This document shows positions 23,743 to 33,871 of a stretch of 64,000 nucleotides of DNA, piece after piece (position 1 is the stretch's first letter; each line of letters opens with the position of its first letter). The position numbers and the translations under genes were made by a program. The notes below the pieces were generated by a model. The model worked only from the letters and a program-made list of their open reading frames with translations. It was not told the origin of the DNA and ran no database searches. This DNA comes from Spodoptera frugiperda (taxonomy: Eukaryota > Arthropoda > Insecta > Lepidoptera > Noctuidae): the NCBI RefSeq assembly GCF_023101765.2, contig NC_064240.1, forward strand, positions 1,798,001 through 1,862,000. The letters are read 5' to 3'.

Positions 23743-23806
23743 TTGTCTGTTTGTCTGTTTGTCTGTTTGTCTGTTTGTCTGTTTGTCTGTTTGTCTGTTC
23801 GTCTGT
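23743..23806. repeat. 8-bp tandem repeat GTTTGTCT inside the Helitron
   Basis: About eight uninterrupted units of GTTTGTCT, ending in a variant TTCGTCTGTG. The same block in inverse orientation is at 35165-35229 in the paralogous Helitron, so it is an ancestral part of the element. Confidence 0.9.
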
Positions 23807-24069
23807 GCGCGCTAATCTCAGAAACGGCTGATCCGAGTTGGATGCGGTTTTCACGAATATATTGTGGGATGCTTAAATTTACATTTAGTGTTTATTTCAT
23901 GTCAATCGGTTCATAAATAAAAAAGTTATGTCAAATTAAAGAATCACGTCGAACATTCTATGCTTATACCATTAATCTCCGCAACTATTTGACGGATTTG
24001 GTTGAAATTTGGTACAGATATAGTTTAGAACCTTAGAAAGGACATAGATATATTTTTATTTCAAAAATC

Positions 24070-24155
24070 AAAAAATAAAATAAAAATAAAATAAAAATAA
24101 AAATAAAATAAAAATAAAATAAAACAAAAATAAAATAAAAATAAAATAAAAATAA

Positions 24156-24186
<31 letters not shown>

Positions 24187-24266
24187 TAAAATAAAAATAA
24201 AAATAAAAAAAAAATAAAAAAAAATAAAAATAAAATAAAAATAAAATAAAAAAAAATAAAAATAAA

Positions 24267-24297
<31 letters not shown>

Positions 24298-24336
24298 TAA
24301 AAATAAAAATAAAAATAAAAATAAAAATAAAAATAA

Positions 24337-24367
<31 letters not shown>

Positions 24368-24680
24368 TAAAAATAAAAATAAAATAAAAATAAAAATAAA
24401 ATAAAATAAAATAAAAATAAAATAAAAATAAAAATAAAAATAAAATAAAAATAAAATAAAAATAAAATAAAAATAAAATAAAAATAAAATAAAAATAAAA
24501 TAAAATAAAATAAAATAAAATAAAATAAAATAAAATAAAATAAAATAAAATAAAATAAAATAAAATAAAATAAAATAAAATAAAATAAAATAAAATAAAA
24601 TAAAATAAAATAAAATAAAATAAAATAAAATAAAATAAAATAAAATAAAATAAAATAAAATAAATAAAATAAAAAATAAA
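24070..24680. repeat. AAAAT/AAAAAT microsatellite, about 610 bp
   Basis: A nearly pure array of TAAAA (5 bp) mixed with TAAAAA (6 bp) units. The right part (about 24490-24660) is almost perfect 5-bp units; the left part is a mixture. The 217- and 224-codon minus-strand frames made only of Phe, Tyr, Ile and Leu come from this array and are not genes. The paralogous Helitron has only about 20 bp of similar sequence at this place (around 34885-34905). Confidence 0.95.
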
Positions 24681-24723
24681 TTTATTCCGGACATACAGTC
24701 TAACCAACCATAATACGCCATCT

Positions 24724-24762
24724 ATTGTTCAATTTCGTACTTATAGTACGGAATTGAACAAT
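24724..24762. repeat. Hairpin, 17-bp arms, 5-bp loop
   Basis: ATTGTTCAATTTCGTAC and GTACGGAATTGAACAAT pair at 16 of 17 positions around the loop TTATA. It is enclosed by a second inverted pair, CGCCATCTAT (24716-24725) and ATAGATGGCG (24788-24797). It has no counterpart in the paralogous Helitron. Confidence 0.8.
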
Positions 24763-24919
24763 GTCGGGCTGTTCCTATACTCCGTAGATAGATGGCGTTG
24801 ATCGCGCAATGGTGTAATTACAATTGTTCAGTTCATGTTATTGTTTTAATTCATTGGAAATTTGTTTTTACAAAATAGTAAAAAGCAATGAAAAATATAA
24901 CATAATACAACTTTTAGTA

Positions 24920-26234
24920 CAGGGTGTCCGGTGGCAGAATTAGGATTTAAATTTCAAACTATTTTCGAACCGTTAGCGGAGGGGCGGACGGGGTGATCTC
25001 GTTCGATTCGTCATTCGTGCGGGTTCCTTAGCCACGATGTCGCTGTGAACAGGTGAACAACGTGCGTTCGCAATCGAAGCTTATTTTAAAGCAAACGATT
25101 CCTGTGCTATTGCTCGTCGAAGATTTTGTTCGCGGTACAATATCCGACGGTTACGTGATGCGCAAAGCGAAGATTTGATTCGATTGTGAGTGCGGAGGTT
25201 CAGAGCAACAAGTTCAGCAGCAAATAATCCGCGGCCGGGACCTAGTCGAAGGTCGAGGACTGATGACAACAGCACTTGTCGCAAACAGTTTGCGTGATAA
25301 CCCGCGACAGTCCGTGCGTAAGAGAGCGGCTGCTCTAGGGCTCCCAAAAACGATTGTACACGAAATATTGTAAAAGGACCTTAAACTTCACCCCTTTAAA
25401 ATTCAAATTGTGCTAGCGCTTAAGCCTAATGATTACAATTTGCGCAAAAGTTTCTGCGAAACAATGTTGCAGCGATTTCGTACGGTGAACACAATCTTTT
25501 GAAGTAATGAAGCCCATTTTCATTTAAATGGAAGTGTAAATAAACGGAACTGTCATTTTTGGTCACCTATAGGACAGAACCCACGATTGAAACATCAACA
25601 GCCACTTCACAGTCCCAAAGTGACGGTTTGGTGTGCATTGTCAAGCAGAGGAATAATCGGTCCCTATTTTTTTGAAAATCGTCAAGGACAAGTCATTACT
25701 GTGACCGCCGTTTCTTATCGGCGAATGCTTACCGATTTTTTTCTGCCAATATTAAGAGAACATCCTACCTACAGTTCACAGACATGGTTCCATCAAGATG
25801 GCGCCACGCCTCACACTGCTAGAGAGACCATGGCGCTTCTTTGCGATTTGTTCCCTAACAAATTAATAAATCGTTTGCTGACATCCCCTGGCCACCCAGG
25901 TCGCACGATCTTACCCCCGTGGACTTTTTTCTGTGGGGGTACCTCAAAAGTAAAGTTTATGAAACCGCCCCACCGACCATCTCAGCATTAAAAGAAAATA
26001 TCGTTCGCGAGGTTAATGACATCCCGACGTCCCTTCTCCAGCGAGTGGCGCGGAATACTGAAGCCAGATTCCAAGAGTGTGTCCGACGTGATGGTCAACA
26101 TTTAGACAAAAAAAAAATTAACAAATAAAATCCGCAATTCCCTTCTTTGTTATAGTCATTGAAATAAAAAAAAAAAATCTGCCGTTTTTTTATTATTTAA
26201 TTTTAAAATCCTAATTCTGCCACCGGACACCCTG
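24920..26234 (+). mobile_element. Mariner-like DNA transposon, 1315 bp, TA duplication
   Basis: The ends CAGGGTGTCCGGTGGCAGAA (24920) and its inverse (to 26234) form inverted repeats of 29 bp (24920-24948 and 26206-26234). They are flanked by TA on both sides (24918-24919 and 26235-26236), the hallmark of Tc1/mariner insertions. The tandem partner of this segment in the same Helitron carries the empty site TTTTAGTACAAAG at about 26386, confirming the insertion. It holds one degraded transposase gene on the plus strand. Confidence 0.93.
25036..26127 (+). pseudogene. Mariner-like transposase, inactivated
   Basis: The gene would encode the transposase that binds the inverted repeats and moves the element by DDE/D chemistry. 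The N-terminal part (from about 25036) reads as a helix-turn-helix region, broken by stops at about 25045 and 25193 and by a frame change after it. The catalytic part survives in two overlapping frames (25587-25991 and 25919-26128). Visible motifs are VTVWCALSSRGIIGPYFFE, the second catalytic Asp in HQDGATPHTA, and DFFLWGYLKSKVY after the third Asp region. The first catalytic Asp, expected before EAHFHLNG, is replaced by Asn (AGTAATGAA near 25507) and follows a stop. A frameshift near 25890-25920 disrupts the third Asp region. Family length is about 340-360 residues. It cannot make active protein; the exact subfamily is uncertain. Confidence 0.9.
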
Positions 26235-27273
26235 TACAAAGAAAACGCTCTAACGGAGTATAGATAATTCTATGTCGATCGTTACACGACTTCGGTTCAT
26301 GTTATTGTTTTAATTCATGGAAAAAAAGTTAACAAATAGTAAAAAGGTATGAAAAAAATTATATCAATATAATTAAACTTTTAGTACAAAGAAAATGCCC
26401 GAACGGAGTATAAATAAATAATCCAAGTTGTCTTTATCCTCGATAGATGGCGTTGGGATCGAAATAGATTGCGCTATGGTTTTGTTACAATTATTTGGTT
26501 GGGTATCGGCCGAGCGCTTCGGTACTATTGTAGAAAATGTGTATTATCAGTCGTATGATTATTTGTCTGTAGTGGTCCTGCTGTTTCGTATATTCTAAAT
26601 TGGTTTCGTTGTATTTGTCAATTAATAAGTTTATTTGTTGGGTTTTCCTGGTTTTCTGGTTAAACTTTTTAACGTAGGTTTAGTTTGATATCGATTATTA
26701 GTAGTTACTGTAGTTATTTTTTTTAATAAAATTGTAAGTCTAATTTATAAATTTCTTTTAAATTATTTAGTTTAAGCTTGGTTATTATAGCATAAAGGAT
26801 AGGTTCTAATATAATTTCTTTTTTAATTGTTATAAATTCGTAATTCGTAGCTTTCTTTAGTTTTAAGTTAGTTTTCATCTTAAGTTCGGAAAGATTATAA
26901 TATTTCTTTAGTTAAAGTCCGTTTTTAAACTATTTTTTCAATGCCCTAAGTGAGTATACATTAGGGTGTCCCAGCCAAGTAGGGCGAAAAAAAAAATTTC
27001 GATTTTAAGTACGCATACCCTCTATATTTTTTCTATTTGACCATAATAACTAAAATAAAAAATATCATTGGTATCGGATAACGGGAACCCGTGCCGACTT
27101 GATGTCAAAGTTTCAAGAAAAAATTTGTATGGAGATTGTAAGGAAAATCACTTTAAGTTAGCTTTAACGTTATAAATTAATATTTTTTATTATTGTAAAT
27201 ATTTATTTATTATTAAAATAATATTATATACAAAATTTCCTCTGTAATGGCATTCTTCTACAGTCAGGATATT

Positions 27274-27560
27274 TCAGTCTGTGTTCCTGTGCGCAATGTA
27301 GTAATAACTGTTTTTGTTCCTCTTCAAGTGTGATTTTTTTTCGTGGAAATCTTGCATTAATTTCACTGCTCCCTCATTGGCTGTATCATTTACGGCTTCA
27401 GTATTAACATTTGTGCCTTTACTTGTAGAAAAAAAAGCATTCTTTGACCATGAATAGGACCTAGTGTAGGAAACTGTCATCAATTTTAAAATGATCGAAC
27501 AAGGCCTTGCTTTTGGAGGAGTTACATATGGAATAATCATCAATGTTGAGTCCAAGTGCC
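27274..27560 (-). pseudogene. Unassigned protein remnant, downstream part
   Basis: A minus-strand open frame running to a stop at 27274, Ser/Lys/Asn-rich, with no domain I recognise. It lies beyond the LINE fragment from the better preserved frame at 28045-28401. Its annotated Met at 27585 falls at the LINE junction and is not a true start. It may be the C-terminal end of the same element-encoded protein. Confidence 0.35.
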
Positions 27561-28026
27561 TCAATAGTGACCGCCTGAAGGACACTTTGGAACATATTGG
27601 TGTACAGGTGGCCGTATGCCCTGTATGGGCTGAGCATCGCCGTGTTTACAGGGATGTGCTAGGCTACGGCGACCTCTCGCGTCCGGCGTTGGTTCAAGCT
27701 ATGGTGCGGAGCAAGGGAGACTGGAATGCGATCTCCTCCTTCTGCGAAGCAGCCATGCTAGCTAAGGAAGAAGCGGGACGCGTAAGGAAACGAACCTTCT
27801 CAAGATCTAACCGTCACGAGAGGCACTCCGGGCGTCAGGGATCGCGCAACGATCTCTGGCCACCGTAAGTGCGGGTCTACGGACGGCGAGCAAAAGGTAG
27901 CTCGTCGCCCGATCAGAACCAGACCCGTGCGGTACAAAGAGCCATCAGACCAACATAGATGGGCCCAGTAGGGCTGATACCTGATCCGGAGCTGCGACCT
28001 ACCTAGCGAGTTTACCAAGGCTCCGG
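27560..28026 (+). mobile_element. R1-like LINE fragment (C-terminal coding end plus 3' region)
   Basis: From about 27581 the plus strand encodes DTLEH, then VCPVWAEHRR, DLSRPALVQAMV and SSFCEAAMLAKEEAGR, which I recognise as the C-terminal segment of lepidopteran R1-clade reverse transcriptases. A Cys/His-containing block is followed by a basic tail. The 3' region follows the stop near 27868: GCGGGTCTACGGACGGCGAG, AGCCATCAGACCA, GGGCCCAGTAGGGCTGATA and GGAGCTGCGACCTACC, ending near 28026 before the usual poly-A block. It interrupts the minus-strand protein remnant of the element at 26962-28719, so it inserted later. Confidence 0.82.
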
Positions 28027-28044
28027 TTTTTGTCCACTCCAGCT

Positions 28045-28401
28045 AATTGACCAGGCCTGCCAAACTCTTTCTGTCTCTGCAAGAAGATCCTATCTTCATC
28101 TATCTTTATTGAGCGTCGAATCTGATATGCAATGTCGAATAAATTGTCCAAATTAGAAATAAACTTGAGGAGGCCGTTTAAATAAGTCTTGGGTTTTGTT
28201 CGCATTTTTTTGTAGATCTCTCCAAACTTGGTATAAGGTTACTAGCTTCTTAACATAGTTGGGTAATGCTTTAGTTGATATACGGGCTTTTTCCCAATAA
28301 ATAATGCACTCAGGAATAGTTAGGTTTGCACTTTCATTGATTATATTGTCTTTGCGAATGTTGTAAATCAAAACTGCCAATACTTGGCAATTGGAGGGCA
28401 A
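28045..28401 (-). pseudogene. Unassigned element-encoded protein, N-terminal part
   Basis: Two overlapping minus-strand frames, 28401-28153 and about 28205-28030, join by one frameshift near 28165-28190. The first begins MPSNCQVLAVLIYNIR and includes YWEKARISTKALPNYVKKL; the second contains LDNLFDIAY, SIKIDEDRIFLQRQ and GRPGQLAGVD. Together these resemble an uncharacterised protein family I have seen annotated in insect and cnidarian genomes, often in many copies; the recollection is weak and I cannot assign a function. It is mostly helical and charged with no catalytic motif. The start lies about 320 bp inside the transposon end, which fits its being that element's own gene. It is dead: frameshifted and cut by a LINE at about 28030. 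Confidence 0.5.
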
Positions 28402-28898
28402 TTTCGAACCGCTAATTTGATGTTATACATCACCTATGAAGAATATGCACTTTTTAGAACTGCGTAATACCCCTGACATCTTGACTAAATGAAAACAATA
28501 TGTTCCCTAATAAATCAAACAAGTAATAACCAGCACTGCGATACGATAACTCCGACGCGCCAAAATTTGCAAGTACTGGCATGTATAAAGGCAAGTCGGC
28601 ACGGGTTACTGTGCTTCTAGGTAAATGAAACTTTATTTACGTGTATGTTGACACTATTCGAAAATAATTAGAGGGTATGCGTTCAAAAATACCGACTTTT
28701 ATTTTTTTGGGACACCCTAGTATACATCTATTAAAATCAAACGCAGAGCTCATTATGTTGATTTTTGAAGAGTTCCCTGGAATATCTTCCACATCTCAAT
28801 TTTGAAAAGATACCGCGAGATCGGGAACTATGTGGTTCAAACCAAAAATTTGCCGGAAGTCACTATTCCACGCGAACGAAGTCGCGGGCAAAAGCTAG

Positions 28899-29239
28899 TT
28901 TTTAATAAAACTCATTGTTTACTATCACCTGTTTGCGGAGTTGTATCACTTACGTTGATTTTATAATCACGTAAAATAATCTCGGTATAGAAATCAACTC
29001 TAATACACTCTACACATTTAGCACCAACATTTTCTACAAAACAAATCTCACTGCAACATGAATATGGATGTTGTAGTAAAATTAAACTAAATAATATACT
29101 CGTATAAAAATCTTCCAACTTGGTCGTACAAATTCAAACATTACTTTCCACACAAGATATATCAACACGCGATGTATGTTCCTTTCCTATATTACATGCA
29201 AGTTTATCGATACAAACTTGACTATCCATATATGTTACA
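28899..29239. other. AT-rich spacer
   Basis: A 68-codon minus-strand frame (28912-29118) has no recognisable features. Confidence 0.4.
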
Positions 29240-29613
29240 TACATACTAATATGATAAAAGGGAAAGTGTTAATGTCTGTTTGTTTGTTCGTATTTCATGG
29301 CAAAACGGAGCGACGAAATTACAAGATTTTTAAGTATTTTATGCATATTAAAGGATACTATAATTGTGAAAAATAAAAGTAAATTAAACATGATACTTAA
29401 TACTAAATAAATATACATGAAATAAAATCTTAAATAAGTAATAAATAAATATTAAATATTTTTTAAGTGGAGATAATAAAACATGGTACTTTTTATCACT
29501 TTCTAAAAAAGCTAAAAATTGGTATGGGGACTGTGTGGAAGTAAAAAAAGTCGTACATTTTTAGTTGTGAAACTACCCCGAATCCCTTAACAGAAGCCGC
29601 GGGCAAAAGCTAG
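29240..29613 (+). mobile_element. Diverged Helitron
   Basis: The start CATACTAATATGATAAAAGG and the end GCCGCGGGCAAAAGCTAG followed by T match lepidopteran Helitron termini. GTACTTTTTATC lies in the interior. A 66-codon frame inside is not a gene. Confidence 0.7.
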
Positions 29614-29620
29614 TGTAAAA

Positions 29621-29696
29621 CTCAATCGACAACCGAGTATATCAACGCAATCGACTATCGGGTATATCAACTCAATCGGCTATCGACTATATCAAC
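29621..29696. repeat. Three tandem copies of a 25-26-bp unit
   Basis: Three units of the type TCAATCGACTATCGGGTATA plus TCAAC, starting 8 bp after the Helitron end. Units differ at three to four positions. Confidence 0.8.
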
Positions 29697-30784
29697 TCGC
29701 TTGATCGCTTACCCCAACACTATTCGTTTCGGAATTATGAAATAAAGGCCTCAGTTGTGAATATGACGTCATTTTTGTGTCCCGACCTTTTTACTACGTG
29801 ATTCTTTATTGTTAGATATTTATTTTTTGGACTTGAAATGTTTGAGAGTTTTTGTTTGTATGTTTAATAATTAATTATCATAATTCAGTAAGTACACTTT
29901 AAACTTTTAAAACTTAAAGAAAAAATATAAACCAACTCGAAAGTTGTTTTCATGTGCAGAAAAACTTAAGAAAAAAATCCCCATTAAATTATTTGTTTTA
30001 TAATATGCATCATTATTCTGTTACAATTTAAATTTTATTAAAACTAACAAAATTTAAACAATAAAATAATAATTTACATCTCCTGCTATCAGTCGATGTG
30101 TATGACAATGCTTCCTATCAAGGCTGGTCACTTACTTTACCTACAAAATCAACTTGATTTAATAACACATTCAATAACCGTCCATACAAGCTCTCATTAT
30201 AACCAAATTCCCACAGGATATCTAGCCGAACAACCCAACCGAAACCTTCCTATACCACACAGAATATTTATGTTCGAAAATTAATTACCGAAAGCATTCA
30301 CCAGGCAACATTACCTATACTATGACTAGAACCTAATTAAACCAGGCGTCTAAAACAGTTACTAGTAATAATAATTTAATTAGGAACTAGGTCGGAGCCA
30401 TTAAAGTCTAAATCAAAATCAAAACTTCTGAAAACGTTTGTGAAATTCATAATTAAGAACGTAATTTATTTTAGGATTCTCCGCCCAGCCCGAGGCTTTG
30501 GACATTGGTTGTGATCACTGAAAATGATATCCTAATTTATGAATGGAGGTATTGTGAGGCTATGGAAGACGTAAGCTGAGTTTAGTTGAGAATTTACTTG
30601 CATATAGCACGCCTCTTATTCTCTGTACCTTTAGTATGAGTTTGCTTTACGTTGAACGAAAACAAAACGAGAGCGCGTACGTGTATTAAGCGTAGGTACT
30701 GAAGTGGGTTGAAACTTACTTTGGTTCCAATTTAAATCTATACCTACTATCTATACCAACTTTTATCAGATAAAAAAGGTCTAC
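29697..30784. other. AT-rich spacer
   Basis: A 62-codon frame (30096-30284, +) is not recognisable. No repeats were identified. Confidence 0.4.
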
Positions 30785-30990
30785 TAGGCTATCAACATTA
30801 ACAATCCTAAGAGGCTCATTAGAGACCACTGCTGACCAAAGGCCTTTACTCACCCGGACAAGGTTTCAAAATTAATCACCACGATTGGTCAATTTGAATT
30901 GACGGTTTCATACAAATTATTAGAGATTCTAAACCCACATTTTGTCACGATGATATCCTTCACCGTTTGTCAATGATCTCAATAATCTTA
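30785..30990 (-). mobile_element. Composite SINE fragment
   Basis: Plus-strand strings CACTGCTGACCAAAGGCCTT, TTAATCACCACGATTGGTCA and GATATCCTTCACCGTTTGTC match, in inverse orientation, the SINE body seen at 13979-14310 and 51306-51550. It is old and head-less. Confidence 0.65.
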
Positions 30991-31576
30991 GAAAGTATAT
31001 ATAACTCGGAAAAAGCCACAATAGCATTGCTAGGCTATGGTCAATTTTATTCAGAACTCCGTTCCAACACTGAAAACTGTCGACTTAATAAATTTCAATG
31101 ACCGACGATGACCCAAGCCAAGATATAATATCAAAATAGTATCACCTTATCCACGAATAGAGCATTACTTAAAAAATCACCTCTGCACAGTCATCCTATA
31201 GAATAGAATCCTTGGTATGGTATTCTCGGACAGGGCGCGGTAAATGTAACTTCGCCACAAAAGCGGTCGGTTAGCGCGGCTCCAACATAACCACAAACGG
31301 TCCTTTACTTAAAATCCTCATGCAATTGAAATAATTTGATATTTATTTCGACCAATCTTTTAAAGTAGGCAATTTGCATTAGAATTATGCAAAGGAACTA
31401 AATCAATCACATTACTATTGCATGCTCCGTGCTTCTTGCTTCTGATTCCTGAATCCACTTAGCTATGACTAGCTACTCCACTTAACTTGTAAGCTTTCCA
31501 ATATTCAAATCCAATAGTACTAAATATAACTTTTATATTTTGATATTCTCCTATAAATAAATGCTAGTATTCTAAG

Positions 31577-31690
31577 GCTGCGGGTCTGCGGACGGCGAGC
31601 AAGGGTAGCTCGCCGCCCGACCAGAACTAGACCCGTGCGTATAGCGTATTGCGTTCCGAGCGCGCTTCAAACAGCCATCAGACCACCATA
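31577..31690 (+). mobile_element. R1-like LINE 3' region fragment
   Basis: GCGGGTCTGCGGACGGCGAG, GGTAGCTCGCCGCCCGACCA, CTAGACCCGTGCG and AGCCATCAGACCACCATAGA match the 3' region of the LINE at 27560-28026. It stops before the conserved tail block. Confidence 0.75.
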
Positions 31691-31954
31691 GAAGAAATCA
31701 ACGGATGATTATCGACCCTTAAAAAAATTACGGCGTTATTTGCATCTAGTAGCAGACAAAAACGCCCAGATCATGATGAAGTCATTTTACACGAAGTTTT
31801 ACTCCAAGATTATTTTTACCAGCTGGATAAACTGTAGAATTGTAGCTTACACACACACATAACTACTTATATACGATGATGTCACTCGACCAATTTTAAA
31901 TCACACCCGAAGCCCATAGCTCACACATTTGTTTTTTTTTTTGGATGTCTTGAT

Positions 31955-32094
31955 AACTATTTGTCCATTAATCACGCTGAAACTACTGACCAGATTTTGA
32001 TGACATTTGGTATACAGATAGGGTATGAGCTGACTTAGATGATAGGATACTTTTTATCCCACAGAAACGCGAGCGAATCTGCTGGCAAAAGCTA
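31955..32094 (+). mobile_element. Degenerate Helitron 3' half
   Basis: CTTTTTATCCCACAGAAACG, GCGAATCTGC and GGCAAAAGCTAACT resemble the Helitron 3' region of 54002-54188, but the terminal CTAG has become CTAA. Confidence 0.5.
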
Positions 32095-32461
32095 ACTATA
32101 GTTATGCAATAAATATAAGTCACAAAAACAAAAGCAAGTCACCTGCTAACCTTTTCCAGTAAGACACAGACACAAAACGGTCTGCAAAATAGAAAAAGCC
32201 ACCCACAAAACAGCTGCTATTCAAACTGAAAAACGTTTTAAAATAAATCACATTAAGCAGTTTCGTGCAAGATCGTTCGCGTAACGTACTCGTACCGTTT
32301 ATGTTGGCAGAATAAACTAGGTTACAGAATTATTTATTGCTCGAGTGGTAGAAAGAATTTGCATGTTATGTGCATCGGTTTTGCTAACGAAAATCGATGG
32401 GTGTTATTTGGGCGTTTTGTTGAAAATAGAAATGTGTTAGTAATAGACCTAATGTGTACTC

Positions 32462-32603
32462 ATCTGATCCGGAGCTGCGGACTACCTAGGAGAAGGAACG
32501 GGGTGGTTTTTAGTCAGTAAGAGTCTGACACTCCCTCTCGCCTCGCCCAAGGCGGGAGAAGTCATTGGATGATTTTCCCCCTCAAAAAAAAAAAAAAAAA
32601 AAC
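32462..32603 (+). mobile_element. R1-like LINE tail with target duplication and poly-A
   Basis: GATCCGGAGCTGCGGACTAC is followed after a small internal deletion by AGAAGGAACGGGGTGGTTTT, the GTCTGACACTCCCTCTCGCC block, GATGATTTTCCCCCTC and an 18-bp A-run. AATGTGTACTC (32451-32461) and AAAGTGTACTC (32604-32614) form a duplication with one mismatch. It is a relatively recent insertion. Confidence 0.82.
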
Positions 32604-32648
32604 AAAGTGTACTCTTGTGTGGATAGTGATAGGGCGCTCTTCCACTAG

Positions 32649-32930
32649 AGATGTGCTATGTTATGCTGCGACGGTGTAATAGTTAAACTGTCAACCGATG
32701 TGACCGTTTCTCCTGAAACTAAGCTATGTAGCAGTGCGAGTAAGATGTGCTATGAAGATGTGCCGCCACAAAGTAGCTGCACGAGGAAGATGCGAAGCTC
32801 GACTAGTAGGGAAACCATCCGTAGCACACATCTTTCCATATAAAAATATATCCTAGTTGAACCCATTACCATCATTGCTAAGCCCTGTACCAATAAATAA
32901 CCACGAATGACAGAAGCTAAACATATTTAC
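32649..32930 (+). mobile_element. TIR element family, copy 1 (about 280 bp)
   Basis: Starts AGATGTGCTATGTTATGCTG and contains GTGTAATAGTTAAACTGTCA, AGCAGTGCGAGTAAGATGTG, AAACCATCCGTAGCACACAT and TGTACCAATAAATA, all shared with 54628-54898 (inverse) and 60586-60950. The right end is blurred. A 61-codon frame inside is not conserved as protein. Confidence 0.65.
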
Positions 32931-33481
32931 AGTAGCAGTAAGCACCCTTACTCTTCATTCGATTCGCTTATTTTCAATTAATGAACAACATTTTTAATTG
33001 AAGTCTCAACTTAGTAATGTTGACCGAGAAATACGTTTTTGGGCACACGAAAACAGCTTATGTATTATACGAGTCCCGAAGTGACTTGTAAGTAATTGAG
33101 CTCTTTTTACGAGAGTAATTCGTATTAGTCATAAATGAGTGAAAAACTTATTAGCTATGTAGATTGCATAAATAGACAAAATATTGTTTATTTAAGTATT
33201 TTTCTACACCCTACCCTACCGTGGTCAGGTTTTAAACGTACCTTTAATGTGAAATCTGTTTTAACCAAAACATTTACTAGTTTTGTAGCCACGACGCCGC
33301 CACAATAAATAGAACGCTTACCACAATGTTGTTACAATGCCATCTGAAAACAAGTAATATTTGTGTTATTGTTTACAAAATGAAAGTATAAACTTTGAAA
33401 ATGGAGTTGATTTTAAATTCTCATATTGTTTTCAGTACCTATGAAGGAAAAAGGGGGATGACTCTTACAAAATACTTATTA
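32931..33481. other. AT-rich spacer
   Basis: No gene or repeat was recognised. Confidence 0.4.
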
Positions 33482-33560
33482 CTAGCTTCTGCAAGCGGCT
33501 TCGGTCGCGTTCCCTTGAAATAAAAAGTAGCCTTTGTGTTATTTTAGGCCATATGACTTT
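33482..33560 (-). mobile_element. Helitron 3' end fragment
   Basis: ACTAGCTTCTGCAAGCGGCT and CGGTCGCGTTCCC on the plus strand are the inverse of a Helitron 3' hairpin followed by CTAG|T. The 5' part is not recognisable. Confidence 0.6.
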
Positions 33561-33871
33561 ACATCGGTGTTTAATATAATCGTTTTATAGTTTAATTTGT
33601 AAATGTAAATGCAAAAACAAAATTTTTTTTTTCAAAATAGTTTGTCAGTCGTGATAGTTGGACTTGCGACCAGTCGGCCAACAGGGTAATCAGTTATTTT
33701 CATTTGTATTTTATTTAAATTTTGAAATCATTTCTCCATCTTACAATCAAGCTTCTCCTAAATGAAAATCGTAAACACTATCAATCATGCAAACAATTCC
33801 CCACTACTCACAAACAAAGTAGTATGCTGAACTAGTTTAGAAGAAAATTTAAGAGGAATTTATTCCCAACT

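Larger units (their letters stand above)
26962..28719 (-). mobile_element. 1.76-kb DNA transposon with 8-bp target duplication
   Basis: The ends are perfect 12-bp inverted repeats, TAGGGTGTCCCA and TGGGACACCCTA, flanked by GTATACAT on both sides (26954-26961 and 28720-28727). The paralogous Helitron has a single GTATACAT at the matching site, so both ends are exact. More inverted blocks lie inside: CGCATACCCTCT near 27010 against AGAGGGTATGCG near 28672, and AACCCGTGCCGACTT near 27087 against AAGTCGGCACGGGTT near 28590. An 8-bp duplication and this terminus suggest hAT-like, but no hAT transposase motif is visible. It carries minus-strand protein remnants and, inside them, a LINE fragment. 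Confidence 0.85.
23624..28898 (+). mobile_element. Helitron interrupted by two transposons and a microsatellite expansion
   Basis: The outer element begins TCTATACATATAATAAAATC and ends with the hairpin-bearing GTCGCGGGCAAAAGCTAG followed by T, typical lepidopteran Helitron termini. Nearly every segment aligns with the inverted copy at 33872-35349. Without its insertions (mariner-like 24920-26234, 8-bp-duplication element 26962-28719) and the AAAAT expansion it would be about 1.5 kb, the size of that copy. It includes an internal duplication around TCATGTTATTGTTTTAATTC ... AACGGAGTATA, also present in the paralogue. No Rep/helicase is encoded, so it is non-autonomous. Confidence 0.88.

Noticed and set aside
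23743..23806. Regular 8-bp array as a CRISPR-like structure
   Set aside because: There are no spacers; it is a simple tandem repeat inside an insect Helitron.
24033..24721. Minus-strand frames of 217 and 224 codons made of Phe, Tyr, Ile and Leu
   Set aside because: Translation of the AAAAT microsatellite, not a membrane protein.
25081..25347. 88-codon minus-strand frame
   Set aside because: Shadow of the plus-strand transposase pseudogene.
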